From Gammaproteobacteria bacterium (GTDB lineage: Bacteria; Pseudomonadota; Gammaproteobacteria; QOAV01): 7,975 nucleotides of DNA. The notes under the pieces were generated by a model that did not search any database, had not been told where the DNA came from, and saw only the letters and a list, made by a program, of their open reading frames with translations. Both the position numbers and the translations under genes were made by a program. Positions 7,021 through 7,975 of the stretch are shown one piece after another. The stretch's first letter is position 1, and the number at the start of each line of letters is the position of its first letter. Where the stretch lies: positions 1-7,975 of the forward strand of contig JALXFQ010000074.1 in assembly GCA_027067235.1 (NCBI GenBank). The letters run 5' to 3'.

Positions 7021-7125
7021 CGTTATTGTTGACTGCCCTCGGGAACCCGTGATGGCGCAAAGCCCGGCAATTAAGCTTTCGCCGAAAGCCCGAGACTACA
7101 TCACAGAACCTGAGCCAACAATACG
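7021..7125. repeat. Imperfect nested inverted repeat (possible structured element)
   Basis: CGTTATTGTTG (7021-7031) is matched by the inverted CAACAATACG (7116-7125). Inside are GGCGCAAAGC (7054-7063) with GCTTTCGCC (7075-7083), a 9-bp stem with one bulged base. CTCGGG pairs with CCCGAG (7038-7043, 7089-7094), and GTGATG pairs with CATCAC (7049-7054, 7099-7104). The last two pairs cannot both nest, so alternative folds exist. AAAGCCCG also occurs as a direct repeat (7059-7066, 7085-7092). The region lies between divergent genes, within the AT-richer island. Its nature is undetermined. Confidence 0.45.
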
Positions 7126-7161
7126 TTAAGTGAGAGCGGACCGGACAGACCCACACAGCAA

Positions 7162-7190
7162 TTGCACTCACCCGGCACTGTGTCGATAAT
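7162..7190 (+). promoter_or_regulatory. Predicted sigma-70 promoter of mtfA
   Basis: TTGCAC (7162-7167) and GATAAT (7185-7190) have the ideal 17-base spacer. The -10 matches five of six positions, the -35 three. Transcription would start near 7197, which excludes the in-frame ATG at 7189 as the start of mtfA. Confidence 0.45.
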
Positions 7191-7242
7191 GGCGCGCTGG
7201 CAGCCTGTTGCAGAACCAGAATCCATGACCCATCGAGGCCGC

Positions 7243-7975
7243 ATGTTTCAATGGCTTAAACGAAGACGCATTCGCCGGGTGTTGCGCGACTATGCCCTGC
7301 CCGATGAGCTGTGGCTGAATACGACCCGCCGGCTGCCGCTGTTGCAGGGGCTGGATGCCGCCGAGAAGGCGCGTTTGCGGGTGCTGGCGACTTTGCTGAT
7401 TCATCGCAAGCGATTCAGCGGCGTACATGGTGTGGTGGTGAACCCGGGCATGCAGATTGTCATCGCCGCGCAGGCCTGCCTGGAAGTGCTCAACCTGCAA
7501 CAGGGCGTGGATGCTTTCGACGGCTGGACCGAGATCATCGTCTACCCCGGCGCTTTTCTGGTGGAGCGCGACGAGATTGACGACATCGGCGTGGTCCATC
7601 CCGGCGGCAGGGCGTTGAGCGGCGAGGCCTGGCAACGGGGGCCGCTTATCCTTTCCTGGGATGATATTGATCGCGACAGCTTTCGCATCAATCCGGGGCG
7701 TAATGTGGTGATCCATGAGTTCGCCCACAAGCTGGACATGCTCAACGGCCGCGCCGACGGCTTTCCGCCGCTGCACCCGGACATGCCCATCGAGGAATGG
7801 ACCGCGTCACTGAGCCAGGCCTACGACGACCTGGTAAAACGCGTGGCCCACCACCACAGCCATATCAACGCCTACGCCGCCACCAGCCCGGCCGAGTTCT
7901 TCGCTGTCATCTGCGAGTATTTTTTTACCGCGCCGTATGTGCTGCACGAGGAATATCCCGATGTGTACGACCAGC
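7243..7975 (+). CDS. mtfA: MtfA-like zinc-dependent peptidase (3' end outside window)
   Basis: The window holds 244 codons of a protein usually about 250-270 residues long; the end is cut off by the window. The zinc peptidase motif H158-E-F-A-H162 is followed by K-L-D, and the third ligand is E218 in S-P-A-E-F-F-A, with C-E-Y-F-F behind it. These correspond to H149, E150, H153 and E212 of E. coli MtfA. Upstream segments I-A-A-Q-A-C-L, V-Y-P-G-A-F and D-D-I-G-V-V-H also fit the family. E. coli MtfA is known to bind the glucose repressor Mlc (DgsA) and to have aminopeptidase activity; whether this organism has Mlc is not shown. The M-F-x-W-L-K-R-R-R opening is typical and GAGG (7235-7238) lies 4 bases before ATG 7243. 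An in-frame ATG at 7225 is the main alternative. It is cytoplasmic, with no signal peptide. Confidence 0.92.
   Translation, partial: MFQWLKRRRIRRVLRDYALPDELWLNTTRRLPLLQGLDAAEKARLRVLATLLIHRKRFSGVHGVVVNPGMQIVIAAQACLEVLNLQQGVDAFDGWTEIIVYPGAFLVERDEIDDIGVVHPGGRALSGEAWQRGPLILSWDDIDRDSFRINPGRNVVIHEFAHKLDMLNGRADGFPPLHPDMPIEEWTASLSQAYDDLVKRVAHHHSHINAYAATSPAEFFAVICEYFFTAPYVLHEEYPDVYDQ

Noticed and set aside
7189..7242. An upstream start for mtfA at 7189
   Set aside because: This ATG overlaps the predicted -10 and has no ribosome binding site. The family's usual N-terminus begins at 7243.

Overview
The window looks like a chromosomal segment of a GC-rich gammaproteobacterium. The evidence is a divergent metR/metE pair of the enterobacterial type, an MtfA-like zinc peptidase, a ThiF/MoeB enzyme and a periplasmic Sel1/SPOR protein. 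Sampled 60-base lines inside the first gene and inside metE are each about 68 % G+C. The species cannot be fixed from the sequence. The genus-level impression (a free-living, non-enteric gammaproteobacterium) is inference.

Layout, left to right. Bases 1-2124 (minus) hold the first 708 codons of an exported protein with Sel1-like repeats at both ends and two SPOR domains between them; its 3' end lies outside the window. Bases 2203-2961 (minus) encode an E1-like adenylyltransferase of the ThiF/MoeB family. Bases 3100-3999 (minus) encode MetR, a LysR-type regulator. Bases 4000-4094 are a short divergent control region, and bases 4095-6386 (plus) encode MetE, the cobalamin-independent methionine synthase. 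Then comes a visibly AT-richer stretch, about 6390-7150, with four sampled lines averaging about 46 % G+C. It holds one small two-zinc-site protein (6552-6950, minus) and a complex imperfect inverted repeat (7021-7125). From 7243 to the right edge runs an mtfA-like zinc metallopeptidase gene (plus), cut off by the window.

How the genes work together. MetR and MetE form a classical regulator/target pair: MetR, responding to homocysteine, would act from the shared 95-base region in which the two predicted promoters overlap. The ThiF/MoeB-like enzyme belongs to sulfur-carrier activation (thiamine or molybdopterin synthesis) and has no visible carrier-protein partner here. The Sel1/SPOR protein is likely a cell-envelope or septum-associated factor. 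The small zinc protein and its AT-rich surroundings look like a later acquisition.

No tRNA, rRNA, CRISPR array, transposase or phage gene was seen. Most of the window is ordinary housekeeping sequence. The items most worth a second look are the Sel1-SPOR-SPOR-Sel1 architecture, the non-canonical metR-metE operator, and the AT-rich island with its palindromic flank.
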